Program-made: the position numbers and the translations under genes | Notes under the pieces: generated by a model | The model's database searches: none | What the model was told of the DNA's origin: nothing | The model's input: only the letters and a program-made list of their open reading frames with translations | NCBI GenBank assembly: GCA_964563105.1 | Contig: CAZLXM010000002.1 | Location: 50,905 to 114,904 of the forward strand | Direction of reading: 5' to 3' | Length of the DNA stretch: 64,000 nt | From: CAYVTV01 sp964563105 | GTDB taxonomy: Bacteria > Bacteroidota > Bacteroidia > Bacteroidales > GCA-2748055 | Shown here: one piece after another, positions 1 to 8,649 of the stretch | How the letters are laid out: each line of letters starts with the position of its first letter | Position numbering within the stretch: position 1 is the stretch's first letter

Positions 1-45
1 CTACAAGCCTTGCAAAAAAGTTAAAAGAACACCCCTATTAAGGCA

Positions 46-294
46 TCAATCTTTAACCTCCTCATAATCTATGTATTCCCCTTCATCCTTATTGATAATT
101 TTATTGTTATCCCTGTACACATTTTCTATTGATACATCACCCTCTTTCCTGCGCTTTTTACCTGAATCCACATCTTTATAATTATTCGCTTTAGTATTCG
201 AAATATAATGCCATGGAAATAAAAGTCTGCCAATAAACTTTAAAACCATGTATATAAAAATTCCAATTAATATAAGTCTAAACAATGCTCCCAT
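46..294 (-). CDS. DUF4834-like small membrane protein
   Basis: An 82-residue protein with one N-terminal membrane helix (about residues 4-24) followed by a short basic stretch and a highly charged tail that ends in an acidic motif, DEGEYIDYEEVKD. This layout and the acidic tail match the DUF4834 family of Bacteroidota, whose function is unknown. The protein probably sits in the inner membrane with its tail in the cytoplasm. A TAnnTTTG-type -7 box lies about 20 bp upstream of the ATG. It is divergent from the beta-propeller gene that follows. Family assignment is by pattern recognition only. Confidence 0.72.
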   Translation of the reverse strand: MGALFRLILIGIFIYMVLKFIGRLLFPWHYISNTKANNYKDVDSGKKRRKEGDVSIENVYRDNNKIINKDEGEYIDYEEVKD

Positions 295-314
295 AATTTA
301 AGCCATTTTAACCA

Positions 315-322
315 CAAAGATA
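315..322 (-). promoter_or_regulatory. Putative Bacteroidota -7 box for the DUF4834 gene
   Basis: Reads TATCTTTG on the minus strand, matching the Bacteroidota consensus TAnnTTTG, about 20 bp upstream of the ATG. I see no good -33 TTG at the expected spacing, so this is a moderate prediction. Confidence 0.4.
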
Positions 323-506
323 ATAAAAACTGTCTGAGGCTATAGATAATTATAAATCCGGATTAAAATCAAACATCTTTTTATTTAGTATATTTAAAAA
401 AATGCTGTCAATATATTTAAAAATTAAGATATTTGCTAAATCAGGAGAATTTTAAAGAAAAACTTATTAAAATTATAAAAATTAAGGCCACAGTTACAAA
501 CATCAG

Positions 507-3245
507 ATGGGAAAAATAAATAAATATTTAAGTTATCTGATTCCGGTAATACTGATAAGCGTGATCCTGTACGGATATCTCAGGCTTAAAAGTTATGATA
601 TAGGAAAAAGCGACCTTTCACTTGCAATTACAAATAATAATATATTATTTGTTGAAACTCCTGATTTTTTTGCCCTTATGGATCAGCTTAGGGAAGTGGA
701 CGGTATTTGGGACGAGTTGAAAATCATACCTGAAATACAAATAACAGATTCTCTGATTAATGGCTTATTGTCTTTAAGTAAAAAAGAAGAAAAAATAAAA
801 CTTTTATTGCATGGAAAAATAATTTTTTCTTTGAATATAAATTCTGATAACACACTTTCATCTGTACTTATAAGCCGGCAAACAACACGCGGACAGAGTA
901 ATTCCCTGTTTTCATGTCTTCAAAAAATGCAGGGGGTTAATAATATCTCAAAACAAAAAATTGATGGAAATTATATTTATGAAGTTCATCTAAACAAAAG
1001 CCTGGCAATCAAACCTTTTTATTATGCTTTTAAAAAAGGCCTGATCATTTCGAGTTTCTCAATGCAACAAGTGGAAGAAGCCCTCAAAATATTAAATAAT
1101 CAGGAAAATAAAAATCCCCTGTCTTTCTATACTGAGATTCGGGCAGTCATTTCAGATAATCTTAACACAAACCTGTATCTAAATTTTTATGCTTTTGATA
1201 AACTGATCAATAAACTAACTTTAAATGAAGAATTTAATACAAGCCTGTTCGCGGAATCAGCAGGATTTGACTTTAATATTCAACAAAACGGACTTTCCCT
1301 GAATGGGTTCATTGTAACAAATGAAAGGACAAATTCGGGACTAAGAATTATTGCAAATCAAAAACCTTCTCCTTCAGGACTGATTGAAGCAATACCCGGT
1401 TCTGCAGCAAGTTTCATTTTAATGAATATTACTGACCCAAATGCTTATTTTAATTCACAATCCAAACATCAATCCTGGAAACCTGATAAGATTAAATTAA
1501 ATGAAATCGAAAATAAATACTCAATATCCTTACAAGAGTTTATCAAAAATAACATCAAAGATGAATTTGGATTAGTAATTCTTGAAAACAGAAAAAAACC
1601 ATCATTCTTTTTTATTGCTGAAGTAAACAGCGGAAGTATTACAGAAGCCCGTCTTAAAGAATACCTGCAAAAATGGGCATCTGTTAACAAAACAGACCCT
1701 GCGGCAAATTACAATTATGTGGAAATTGATAAACAAAGCGAAATTCCAATTTATAAGCTCCCGCTTGGCGGGATCCCTCAAATGATTTTTGGAAATATAT
1801 TCAGAGAAGTTAAAAATGACTTTTTTTCAATTTATGATAATTACCTGATTTTTGGAAATTCTGCCGGAGAAATTGCTGATTTTGTTTATCAGTTAATGCT
1901 TGGGCAAACTTTTAGCGAATCTGAAAAGTATAAAAATATTACAGATAATCTCCTTACACGCTCAAATTTATTTTTTTATGCTGATCCATTAAAAGTCTTC
2001 AACTTGTTTTCCGGTAAATTAAAAAAACAAACTATTGATTTTTATAATAATACAGAAATATTAAAAAAGTTTAACGCTTTAACCTTGCAATCCAACTATT
2101 CAGATGATCTGTATTATGCCAGAATATTTATAAACTATTCTGACATTATAAGCGAACAGGTGAACAATATTTGGCAGAGTAAACTCGATACAGTGCTGAT
2201 TATTAAACCTGCCATTGTTATAAATCATTTAACTTCAGGAAAAGAAATACTGGTTCAGGATGCAAGCAATCAATTATATCTTTTAAGCAATGCAGGAAGA
2301 ATTTTGTGGAAAATCCATCTCGACGGGCCCATTATGAGTGAAATATATCAAATTGACTATTATCGAAACAAAAAACTTCAATATCTGTTTAATACTAAAA
2401 ACAAAATATATATTATTGACAGAAACGGAAATCCGCTTGATAATTATCCATTGGCTTTACGTTCCCCGGCAACAAACGGAATAGCATTATTTGACTATGA
2501 TCTTGATGGAAATATAAGAATTTGCGTTGCCTGCGAAAACAGACGTATTTATATGTATAACCGTGAAGGAAAAATAGTACCGGGATGGAATCCTGTTCCG
2601 ACAGATCACATTCTCCACAAACCCCTGCAACATTTTAAAGTTTCAGGAAAAGATTATCTGGTAGCTGCAGATATTCATAAAACTTATATTTATGACCGCC
2701 AGGGAAATATACGTGTTAATCTGTCAAAACAATATCCTGTATCCGTAAACAATCCTTTCTGGCTTGATAGCAGCCAGGGTGCCGCCAAAGCAAAGCTGGT
2801 TAATACCGATACCCTTGGAAACATAATAAATATATATTTGACAGGTAATACAAGTATTGAAAAAAGAGAAACATTAAAAAGCTCTCACTTTTTTATTATG
2901 TCGGACCTGAATAATAATAAAAAATATGAGTACATTTTTATTTCAGATAGCACACTGATAGTAACTGATGTATCCGGAAAAACTTTATTCAGGGAAAATC
3001 TTGGTTCCGAAATTACTTACAAACCAATAATTTTCGAATTTTCAAATAATGATAAAAAAATTGGCATTGTAGTTGATCAGGAAGAAAAAATTTATCTCTT
3101 TAACAATGACGGAAGTATTTATAACGGCTTTCCGCTTAAAGGAAGTACTCTGTTTAGTATTAGCAGCTTTCCGGGTTTAAAAGGAAGATTTAACCTTATC
3201 GTCGGAAATAATGATAATTTTTTATATAATTATGTAGTACAATAA
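507..3245 (+). CDS. Envelope protein with DUF3352-like N-terminus and C-terminal beta-propeller
   Basis: A 912-residue protein with one N-terminal membrane helix (about residues 8-26), so it is probably anchored in the inner membrane with a large periplasmic part. The first 570 residues are a mixed alpha/beta region resembling DUF3352-type proteins (weak call). From about residue 575 on, repeated blades with motifs such as LYLLSNAGRILWK, IYIIDRNGNP and IYMYNREGKI, plus a DYDLDGN calcium-type loop, indicate a PQQ/FG-GAP-like beta-propeller. It heads a run of envelope genes: the lipoprotein starts 13 bp downstream. No enzymatic motif was seen; the role is unknown. Confidence 0.7.
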   Translation: MGKINKYLSYLIPVILISVILYGYLRLKSYDIGKSDLSLAITNNNILFVETPDFFALMDQLREVDGIWDELKIIPEIQITDSLINGLLSLSKKEEKIKLLLHGKIIFSLNINSDNTLSSVLISRQTTRGQSNSLFSCLQKMQGVNNISKQKIDGNYIYEVHLNKSLAIKPFYYAFKKGLIISSFSMQQVEEALKILNNQENKNPLSFYTEIRAVISDNLNTNLYLNFYAFDKLINKLTLNEEFNTSLFAESAGFDFNIQQNGLSLNGFIVTNERTNSGLRIIANQKPSPSGLIEAIPGSAASFILMNITDPNAYFNSQSKHQSWKPDKIKLNEIENKYSISLQEFIKNNIKDEFGLVILENRKKPSFFFIAEVNSGSITEARLKEYLQKWASVNKTDPAANYNYVEIDKQSEIPIYKLPLGGIPQMIFGNIFREVKNDFFSIYDNYLIFGNSAGEIADFVYQLMLGQTFSESEKYKNITDNLLTRSNLFFYADPLKVFNLFSGKLKKQTIDFYNNTEILKKFNALTLQSNYSDDLYYARIFINYSDIISEQVNNIWQSKLDTVLIIKPAIVINHLTSGKEILVQDASNQLYLLSNAGRILWKIHLDGPIMSEIYQIDYYRNKKLQYLFNTKNKIYIIDRNGNPLDNYPLALRSPATNGIALFDYDLDGNIRICVACENRRIYMYNREGKIVPGWNPVPTDHILHKPLQHFKVSGKDYLVAADIHKTYIYDRQGNIRVNLSKQYPVSVNNPFWLDSSQGAAKAKLVNTDTLGNIINIYLTGNTSIEKRETLKSSHFFIMSDLNNNKKYEYIFISDSTLIVTDVSGKTLFRENLGSEITYKPIIFEFSNNDKKIGIVVDQEEKIYLFNNDGSIYNGFPLKGSTLFSISSFPGLKGRFNLIVGNNDNFLYNYVVQ

Positions 3246-3258
3246 TTTACAATAAGAT

Positions 3259-4926
3259 ATGTTAAAATCGAAATATTTGAAATCAGGATTTGCATTTATT
3301 GTAATGATAAGTTTATTATATATGTACTCCTGCCTGGATGACAAATATGATTTCAATAAAATATCCACAGACATACTTCTGAAACCAAAAGTAAATGCTC
3401 CGCTGGCTTTCGGATCCATTTCAATAAAAAGTATTCTTAAGGAATTTGATATAAATCAAGCTATTAAAGAAGATAGTGATAAATCACTTTATTTTACATA
3501 TTCAGATAGAATCGTTTCCAGCAGAGCATCAGAATTTTTTGATATACCCGATCAAAATTTTAATATCCAAACAATTAATCCCAATATTTCCAATTCCAAT
3601 TGGATATCTTTTCAAACACAGGAAACCCTGAATTTTCACAAAGAAACAAAGAAAACATTTATTTTTTCTGCTGATGAACGACCGGATAGTATTTTTATAA
3701 GAAGCTCTGTACTCAGAATTAACATTAAATCATCATTCAAAGCCCCCGGAACACTTAAAATTTCTGCACCAACTATCTTTACAGAGGATGATATCCCCTT
3801 TTCTGCAGATATCCCCGCCTCTAATACTTCAGGAAATTTTGATCAATCAGTTAATATAAATCTTAATAATGCAAAAATTATCCTTGATAATAATTTTGAC
3901 CCCGAAATATCAGTACTTCCTTTAATTCTTGACTTTAGTCTTAATAATCCTGATGTTGAAATCGAACCGGATACAAAATGTAGTATATCCATTTCTTTGA
4001 GGAATATCCAATTCTCTGCTTTATTCGGATATTTGGGAAATCATGAGCTTATGAAAAGGGATAATCAACTCAGATTAAACTTATTTGATGTAGATAATAT
4101 AGATAAAGGAAAAATCCGGTTTTTTAACCCTTCCTTATTGTTTGATATTTCAAACTCTTATGGGCTGCCAATTTATGTTGAACTATATGATTTTTCCAGT
4201 TATTCAGAAAGATATTCAAACACAATACCTATTTATTTCACATCCGGTAATCCCTTTGAGATCCATGCTTCTACACAGCCCGGAAGTTTTGCGAAAACAG
4301 AAATTATTTTTGATAAAAATAATTCTAATCTGGATGAAGCTATCGATAATGAAGTAAACCTCCTTACCTTCAAATCAAACTCAAATACCAATCCTGACAA
4401 TTTCAAAATTCACAATAATTTTGTAACTGATAATAGCAGACTGATTATTGATTTTATTATAAAGTTGCCTTTATGGGTGAAAGCTACAGATGTCATCCTG
4501 AAAGATACTATTGATTTTGACCTTGAAAAAATAATTTTGGATGGTGTTGGCAAATTTATTGACTATTTGAAAATTTCTATTGACGCTGATAATGGAATAC
4601 CTCTTGAATCAGAACTGCAGGTATATCTTACAGACGAAAATTATGTTCAGATTGACTCAATATTTAACGGGGATAATAATCATTTTCAGCCAGCTAAAAC
4701 AGATTCTGACGGTAATTTAATTTCTAAAACATCTATATCACATAAAACAGAATTTTCAGGAGATAAGATAAATAATTTTAAAAACATCAAATTTGCCATA
4801 ATATCAGTAAAAGTAAATACTCCGGAAACAGAACAAAACAGATATATTAAATTCTTTTCTGAATATTCAATAGATTATAAAATAAAATTAAAAGCTGATT
4901 TGACTATTGACTCAAAAGATTTATAA
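3259..4926 (+). CDS. Predicted surface or periplasmic lipoprotein
   Basis: A 555-residue protein with a lipoprotein signal: a hydrophobic segment at about residues 9-22 followed by YMYSC, with Cys25 as the likely lipidated residue. The mature part is rich in beta strands, Asn, Asp and Ser and has no motif I recognise. It lies 13 bp after the beta-propeller gene and just before the DUF5723 outer-membrane gene, so the three are probably co-transcribed. A barrel protein beside a lipoprotein may form an envelope complex, but that is inference. Function unknown. Confidence 0.7.
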   Translation: MLKSKYLKSGFAFIVMISLLYMYSCLDDKYDFNKISTDILLKPKVNAPLAFGSISIKSILKEFDINQAIKEDSDKSLYFTYSDRIVSSRASEFFDIPDQNFNIQTINPNISNSNWISFQTQETLNFHKETKKTFIFSADERPDSIFIRSSVLRINIKSSFKAPGTLKISAPTIFTEDDIPFSADIPASNTSGNFDQSVNINLNNAKIILDNNFDPEISVLPLILDFSLNNPDVEIEPDTKCSISISLRNIQFSALFGYLGNHELMKRDNQLRLNLFDVDNIDKGKIRFFNPSLLFDISNSYGLPIYVELYDFSSYSERYSNTIPIYFTSGNPFEIHASTQPGSFAKTEIIFDKNNSNLDEAIDNEVNLLTFKSNSNTNPDNFKIHNNFVTDNSRLIIDFIIKLPLWVKATDVILKDTIDFDLEKIILDGVGKFIDYLKISIDADNGIPLESELQVYLTDENYVQIDSIFNGDNNHFQPAKTDSDGNLISKTSISHKTEFSGDKINNFKNIKFAIISVKVNTPETEQNRYIKFFSEYSIDYKIKLKADLTIDSKDL

Positions 4927-4951
4927 TATGGAATTGAAGGATCGCAGATTT

Positions 4952-6358
4952 ATGAAAGTAAAGATAAGCAAACTGAAATTTTTCAGCATTTATTTGCTCT
5001 TTATATTAAATTATGCATATTCACAAAATCAAAATACACTTTTCTTTTTAAAAGAAATACCACAGAATTATTTCATTAATCCGGCCTTTAAAAATGATAG
5101 TAAATTTTTTATCGGATTTCCGGGATTAACTCCTTTTAATCTTAGACTTGAAAATTCAGCATTTTCCATTAAGGATGTTCTGAAATATGATGAAAGCATT
5201 GATTCACTGATTACCTTTCTTCATCCAAATGCTGATCCGGATGCCTTTCTTTCCCTGCTTAAAGATAAAAATACTATCTCCGCCGATGTCGGGACCAGCC
5301 TTATATCTATTGGATTTCAAACAAGAGGGACTCATTTCAGTTTTGATCTGTCTCAAAGAGCATTTTCTAAAATATTTTATCCGGATGATCTTCTGAAATT
5401 ACCCGTTTATGGTAATGATTCGATCATGTTTTTTGATTTTAATAATTTGGCAGTCCATGCTTCAGTATGGACAGAAATTGGTATGCGGGTCGCATTTCAA
5501 TTAACCGACAATCTGCAAATCGGATGGAGACCAAAATTTTTATTCGGACAGGCAGCTTTCAGCACTAATCTGTTTAATGTCACCCTCGGTACCGGAGATG
5601 AGGTATGGCCGGTCCATTCGCAAATTAAAATGGATATGTGCGCTCCATTTTTAAATGTTAATTATAATGACGAGGGAATGATAGATTTTGACAGACTGGA
5701 ATTTAAAGAAATAAATAGATTCAGGGAAATGTCCAATACTTTATTTAATGGCGGAAATATGGGCTTTTCAATGGATTTAGGTGCTGACTTCCAGGTTAAT
5801 GAAAAATTGCAGATATCTGCAAGTATAATTGATATGGGGAATATAAAATGGAGAAAAGGAGTCTATAACCTGCAAAATAATGCCAGTTATGAATTCAGAG
5901 GAATGGAAATTGATCTGGAATCAGAAAATATTCTAAAAAGCCTGGGAGATTCACTTAAACAAATATTCAGGTTCACTGCAGATGAAAAGTATTTCACAAC
6001 ATTCCTCCCCACTAAAATATATGCGGGATTTACCGTGTATCCTCATCAGGCAATCGGACTGGGGATATTATCAGGAACAGCAATTTTTTCCGGAGATCTG
6101 AGGCAACAATTTACTTTTTCAGCTAACTACTCCCCTTCCCGGATCTTTAATGCAGCTATGTCATATACATTGGCAAATGGTTATTTTAAAAATATCGGAC
6201 TGGGATTTTCATTCAGTCCGGGCCCATTTAACATATATCTGATTTCAGATACAGGGCCATCGGCCATTTTCAGGCCTTATAATTTACGTAACCTTAACCT
6301 GCAACTGGGTATGAACTTTGTATTCAGAGATAAGAATAAAAGAAAATATCTGTATTAA
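4952..6358 (+). CDS. DUF5723-like outer-membrane beta-barrel protein
   Basis: About 468 residues from the chosen start. The start at 4952 gives a clean signal peptide, MKVKISKLKFFSIYLLF with a cut after YAYSQ; earlier in-frame ATGs at 4907 and 4928 would overlap or abut the lipoprotein gene and put charged residues before the signal. The mature N-terminus (FLKEIPQNYFINPAF) and alternating amphipathic strands match the DUF5723 family of Bacteroidota, distantly like PorP/SprF barrels. The C-terminus ends in a run of aromatic beta strands (LNLQLGMNFVFRD). Third gene of the envelope run; specific role unknown. Confidence 0.72.
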   Translation: MKVKISKLKFFSIYLLFILNYAYSQNQNTLFFLKEIPQNYFINPAFKNDSKFFIGFPGLTPFNLRLENSAFSIKDVLKYDESIDSLITFLHPNADPDAFLSLLKDKNTISADVGTSLISIGFQTRGTHFSFDLSQRAFSKIFYPDDLLKLPVYGNDSIMFFDFNNLAVHASVWTEIGMRVAFQLTDNLQIGWRPKFLFGQAAFSTNLFNVTLGTGDEVWPVHSQIKMDMCAPFLNVNYNDEGMIDFDRLEFKEINRFREMSNTLFNGGNMGFSMDLGADFQVNEKLQISASIIDMGNIKWRKGVYNLQNNASYEFRGMEIDLESENILKSLGDSLKQIFRFTADEKYFTTFLPTKIYAGFTVYPHQAIGLGILSGTAIFSGDLRQQFTFSANYSPSRIFNAAMSYTLANGYFKNIGLGFSFSPGPFNIYLISDTGPSAIFRPYNLRNLNLQLGMNFVFRDKNKRKYLY

Positions 6359-6392
6359 ATTAATATTCAATAATAAAACTAACTTTATCCTT

Positions 6393-7073
6393 TTGGCAAA
6401 AATTGATCCTGATATACACTTCTCATGGAAAGAAATTCTTTATGATGAATTCAATTCTCCATATTTTGCTTCCCTTAAAGATTTCCTGATAAAAGAAAAA
6501 CAAAAATTTACAGTTTATCCGCCCGGTAATCTAATTTTTAATGCTTTCAATACAACTCCTTTTAACGAAGTTAAAGTAGTGATATTGGGCCAGGATCCAT
6601 ACCACGGACCGGGACAGGCACACGGCTTATGCTTCTCCGTTCCTGAAGGGATCAAAGCGCCTCCGTCACTCATAAACATCTTTAAAGAATTAGAAAATGA
6701 TCTTGGAATTGCTGTGCCTGAACATGCTAACCTCAGATACTGGGCTGAACAGGGAGTTTTACTCCTTAATGCCACATTAACCGTACGTGCAAATCAGGCA
6801 GGATCACACCAGGGAAAAGGATGGGAACAATTTACAAATGCAGTTATACAAAATATTTCAAAACGAAAAAAAAATGTTGTATTTCTGTTATGGGGTAATT
6901 ATGCAAGGGCAAAAAAATCACTAATTGACCTGAATAAACATTATGTGCTTGAAGCTGCTCATCCATCACCGCTATCAGCATTTAACGGATTTTTTGGATG
7001 TAAACATTTCTCTAAAACCAATAAATATCTTGAAGAAAAAAAAATAAAAATAATAGACTGGAAACTTGAGTAA
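6393..7073 (+). CDS. ung: Uracil-DNA glycosylase (family 1)
   Basis: Removes uracil from DNA to start base-excision repair. The water-activating motif GQDPYHGPGQAHG (Asp and Tyr-His at residues 66-71) and the leucine-loop motif HPSPLSAF (from residue 190) are both intact. I chose TTG at 6393, giving about 226 residues (MAKIDPDIHFSWKE), the usual family length. The longer frame from 6318 adds 25 non-family residues and overlaps the previous gene by 41 bp. The gene follows the DUF5723 gene with only 34 bp between and may be read from the same transcript. Confidence 0.95.
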   Translation: MAKIDPDIHFSWKEILYDEFNSPYFASLKDFLIKEKQKFTVYPPGNLIFNAFNTTPFNEVKVVILGQDPYHGPGQAHGLCFSVPEGIKAPPSLINIFKELENDLGIAVPEHANLRYWAEQGVLLLNATLTVRANQAGSHQGKGWEQFTNAVIQNISKRKKNVVFLLWGNYARAKKSLIDLNKHYVLEAAHPSPLSAFNGFFGCKHFSKTNKYLEEKKIKIIDWKLE

Positions 7074-7185
7074 TTGTACAAAAATTATGATGGTAAATAG
7101 TTTAGATGTCTGTTAACTGATCTTTAAACAAACAATTATTTTCTCATTAATAAGGCCTGAATTTCAAATTTCCACATTAAAATAT

Positions 7186-7193
7186 TATATTTG
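7186..7193 (+). promoter_or_regulatory. -7 box upstream of the ferredoxin-like gene
   Basis: TATATTTG is a full match to TAnnTTTG. The region about 20 bp further up has TTTC rather than TTG. The box is followed by a perfect 5-bp inverted repeat, GTATT-CA-AATAC (7195-7206), and by a motif shared with the Rrf2 gene leader. Confidence 0.5.
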
Positions 7194-7203
7194 CGTATTC
7201 AAA

Positions 7204-7216
7204 TACTTATTTACCT
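7204..7216 (+). promoter_or_regulatory. Shared leader motif, copy 1 (candidate Rrf2 operator)
   Basis: TACTTATTTACCT matches 12 of 13 bases with the element at 8208-8220 in front of the Rrf2 regulator. Both copies lie just downstream of a -7 box, where a bound regulator could block transcription. Operator function is inferred from the shared sequence and position only. Confidence 0.4.
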
Positions 7217-7258
7217 GTTAAACTTATTTTTTATTAATTCTTCAAATAATAATATACC

Positions 7259-8170
7259 ATGATCCGTGAAATAATTAAAATAGATGAAGATAAATGCAAC
7301 GGATGCGGATTATGTATCCCCGCCTGCCATGAAGGTGCCCTTCAAATAATTGATAATAAAGCTGTATTATTAAGTGATCTTTTATGTGACGGCCTGGGTG
7401 CCTGTCTGGGTCACTGTCCTGAAGGCGCTCTTTCAGTGGAAATACGTGAGGCAGAACCATATAATGAAGAAGATGTGATAAAGGAAATGGTAAAAAAAGG
7501 AAAGAATGTAGTCATTGCACATCTGAAACACCTTAAAGACCATAATGAAACTGATTTATTGAAACAGGGAATTGATTTTTTATGGAAAAATAAAGAAACC
7601 CTGGATTTTAACCCTGCGGAAATAGTTGAATCCGTTTTTGCACTGTCACCGATGTCTAAAGAATTTAAATTATCAGGAAAGGCACAAACAGTTGCCACCG
7701 GAATTTCCAATAGTTGCCCCGGCTCCAAATCCATTCAAATTGTCAGGGACAATGGCACAGATACGATTAAAACAGTTGATCAGCCGTCGGCATTAACACA
7801 ATGGCCGGTGCAATTACACTTAATTAATCCTGCCGCCGGATTTTTCAAAAAGTGTGACCTGCTTTTTGCTGCCGATTGTGTAGCTTTTTCAATGGGAAAT
7901 TTTCATAACCAATTTCTTAAAAATAAAAAACTCATTGTTGCCTGTCCTAAACTGGATACGGGACATGAAATTTATATTAACAAAATCAGACAATTGATTG
8001 AAATAGCTGAAATTAACACTATTACCGTAATGAGAATGGAAGTACCATGTTGCAGCGGACTTCTGAAATTGGTCAGTATTGCACGACAAAGTGCAAAATC
8101 CAATGTTCCGATAAAAGAAATTGTTGTCTCCATAAGCGGAGAAATTATCAGCGAAAAATGGCTTTCATAA
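7259..8170 (+). CDS. 4Fe-4S ferredoxin-type protein with redox C-terminal domain
   Basis: A 303-residue protein. The first cluster motif is a complete CX2CX2CX3C (Cys13, 16, 19, 23). The second is CX5CX3C (Cys43, 49, 53) with Leu46 where the second cysteine should be, so it may hold a 3Fe-4S or otherwise liganded cluster. After a linker, the C-terminal half has further cysteine motifs: SCPGSKS, AADCVAFS, ACPKLD and VPCCSGL, suggesting extra metal or redox sites. Similar proteins occur in anaerobes, often near hybrid-cluster protein (hcp), but no hcp is seen here. The Rrf2 gene follows 68 bp downstream, suggesting redox or nitrosative-stress control. Exact reaction unknown. Confidence 0.8.
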   Translation: MIREIIKIDEDKCNGCGLCIPACHEGALQIIDNKAVLLSDLLCDGLGACLGHCPEGALSVEIREAEPYNEEDVIKEMVKKGKNVVIAHLKHLKDHNETDLLKQGIDFLWKNKETLDFNPAEIVESVFALSPMSKEFKLSGKAQTVATGISNSCPGSKSIQIVRDNGTDTIKTVDQPSALTQWPVQLHLINPAAGFFKKCDLLFAADCVAFSMGNFHNQFLKNKKLIVACPKLDTGHEIYINKIRQLIEIAEINTITVMRMEVPCCSGLLKLVSIARQSAKSNVPIKEIVVSISGEIISEKWLS

Positions 8171-8197
8171 AATATTGGAATATTTTTCGGGAATAAT

Positions 8198-8205
8198 TAC
8201 ATTTG
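8198..8205 (+). promoter_or_regulatory. -7 box of the Rrf2 regulator promoter
   Basis: TACATTTG matches TAnnTTTG, with a -33 TTG at 8175-8177 spaced 20 bp upstream, the usual Bacteroidota spacing. The Rrf2 ATG is 33 bp downstream. This gives the regulator its own promoter in addition to any read-through from the ferredoxin gene. Confidence 0.5.
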
Positions 8206-8207
8206 AG

Positions 8208-8220
8208 TATTTATTTACCT
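8208..8220 (+). promoter_or_regulatory. Shared leader motif, copy 2 (candidate Rrf2 operator)
   Basis: TATTTATTTACCT, 12/13 identical to the element at 7204-7216. The upstream TTTGnGTA (8202-8209) also matches 7190-7197; the two leaders align if an 8-bp block is missing here. Consistent with autoregulation by the Rrf2 protein encoded next. Confidence 0.4.
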
Positions 8221-8238
8221 TAATTACCTGAATCCTCA

Positions 8239-8649
8239 ATGTCTAAATTAGTTTCATTGTCTGTAGCAGGATCTATAGCTATACACGGAGTGATCCTTAT
8301 AGGAGATTCTGAAGGACCATTGAGCGTGGCACAGATTGCTGACATGACCGGAACATCAAGGCATCATGTTGCAAAAGTAATGCAACGACTTACCAAAGAA
8401 GGATATATATTATCGCAGAGAGGGCCTGCCGGAGGTTTTATATTAAATAAACCGGCAGAAAAAATTAGCTTTCTTGATATCTATGAATCGATTGAAGGTA
8501 AAGTTTATATTCCTGAATGTATGATGGATAATAAGACATGCCCTTTTGAAAAATGTATAATGAATAATATTATGCACAAAATAACCAGGGAGTTCAGAGA
8601 TTATCTGAATAAGCAACTTGTCTCAGATTACATTAAAAAAACTTCCTGA
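8239..8649 (+). CDS. Rrf2 family transcriptional regulator
   Basis: A 136-residue regulator with a winged helix-turn-helix (about residues 28-70, with SRHHVAKVMQRL as the recognition region and a GPAGGFIL wing). Cys94, Cys101 and Cys106 form the CX6CX4C pattern of Rrf2 proteins that bind an iron-sulfur cluster, so it probably senses nitric oxide, oxygen or cluster status. It probably controls the preceding ferredoxin-like gene and itself through the shared leader motif. Its last 17 bp overlap trpS tail to tail, leaving no room for a dedicated terminator. Confidence 0.92.
   Translation: MSKLVSLSVAGSIAIHGVILIGDSEGPLSVAQIADMTGTSRHHVAKVMQRLTKEGYILSQRGPAGGFILNKPAEKISFLDIYESIEGKVYIPECMMDNKTCPFEKCIMNNIMHKITREFRDYLNKQLVSDYIKKTS

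Noticed and set aside
6318..6392. N-terminal extension of ung from the first ATG
   Set aside because: The added 25 residues are not family-like and overlap the preceding gene; the TTG at 6393 gives the normal protein.
7411..7734. 107-residue minus-strand frame in the ferredoxin gene
   Set aside because: Antisense to a gene with clear Fe-S motifs; no motif of its own.
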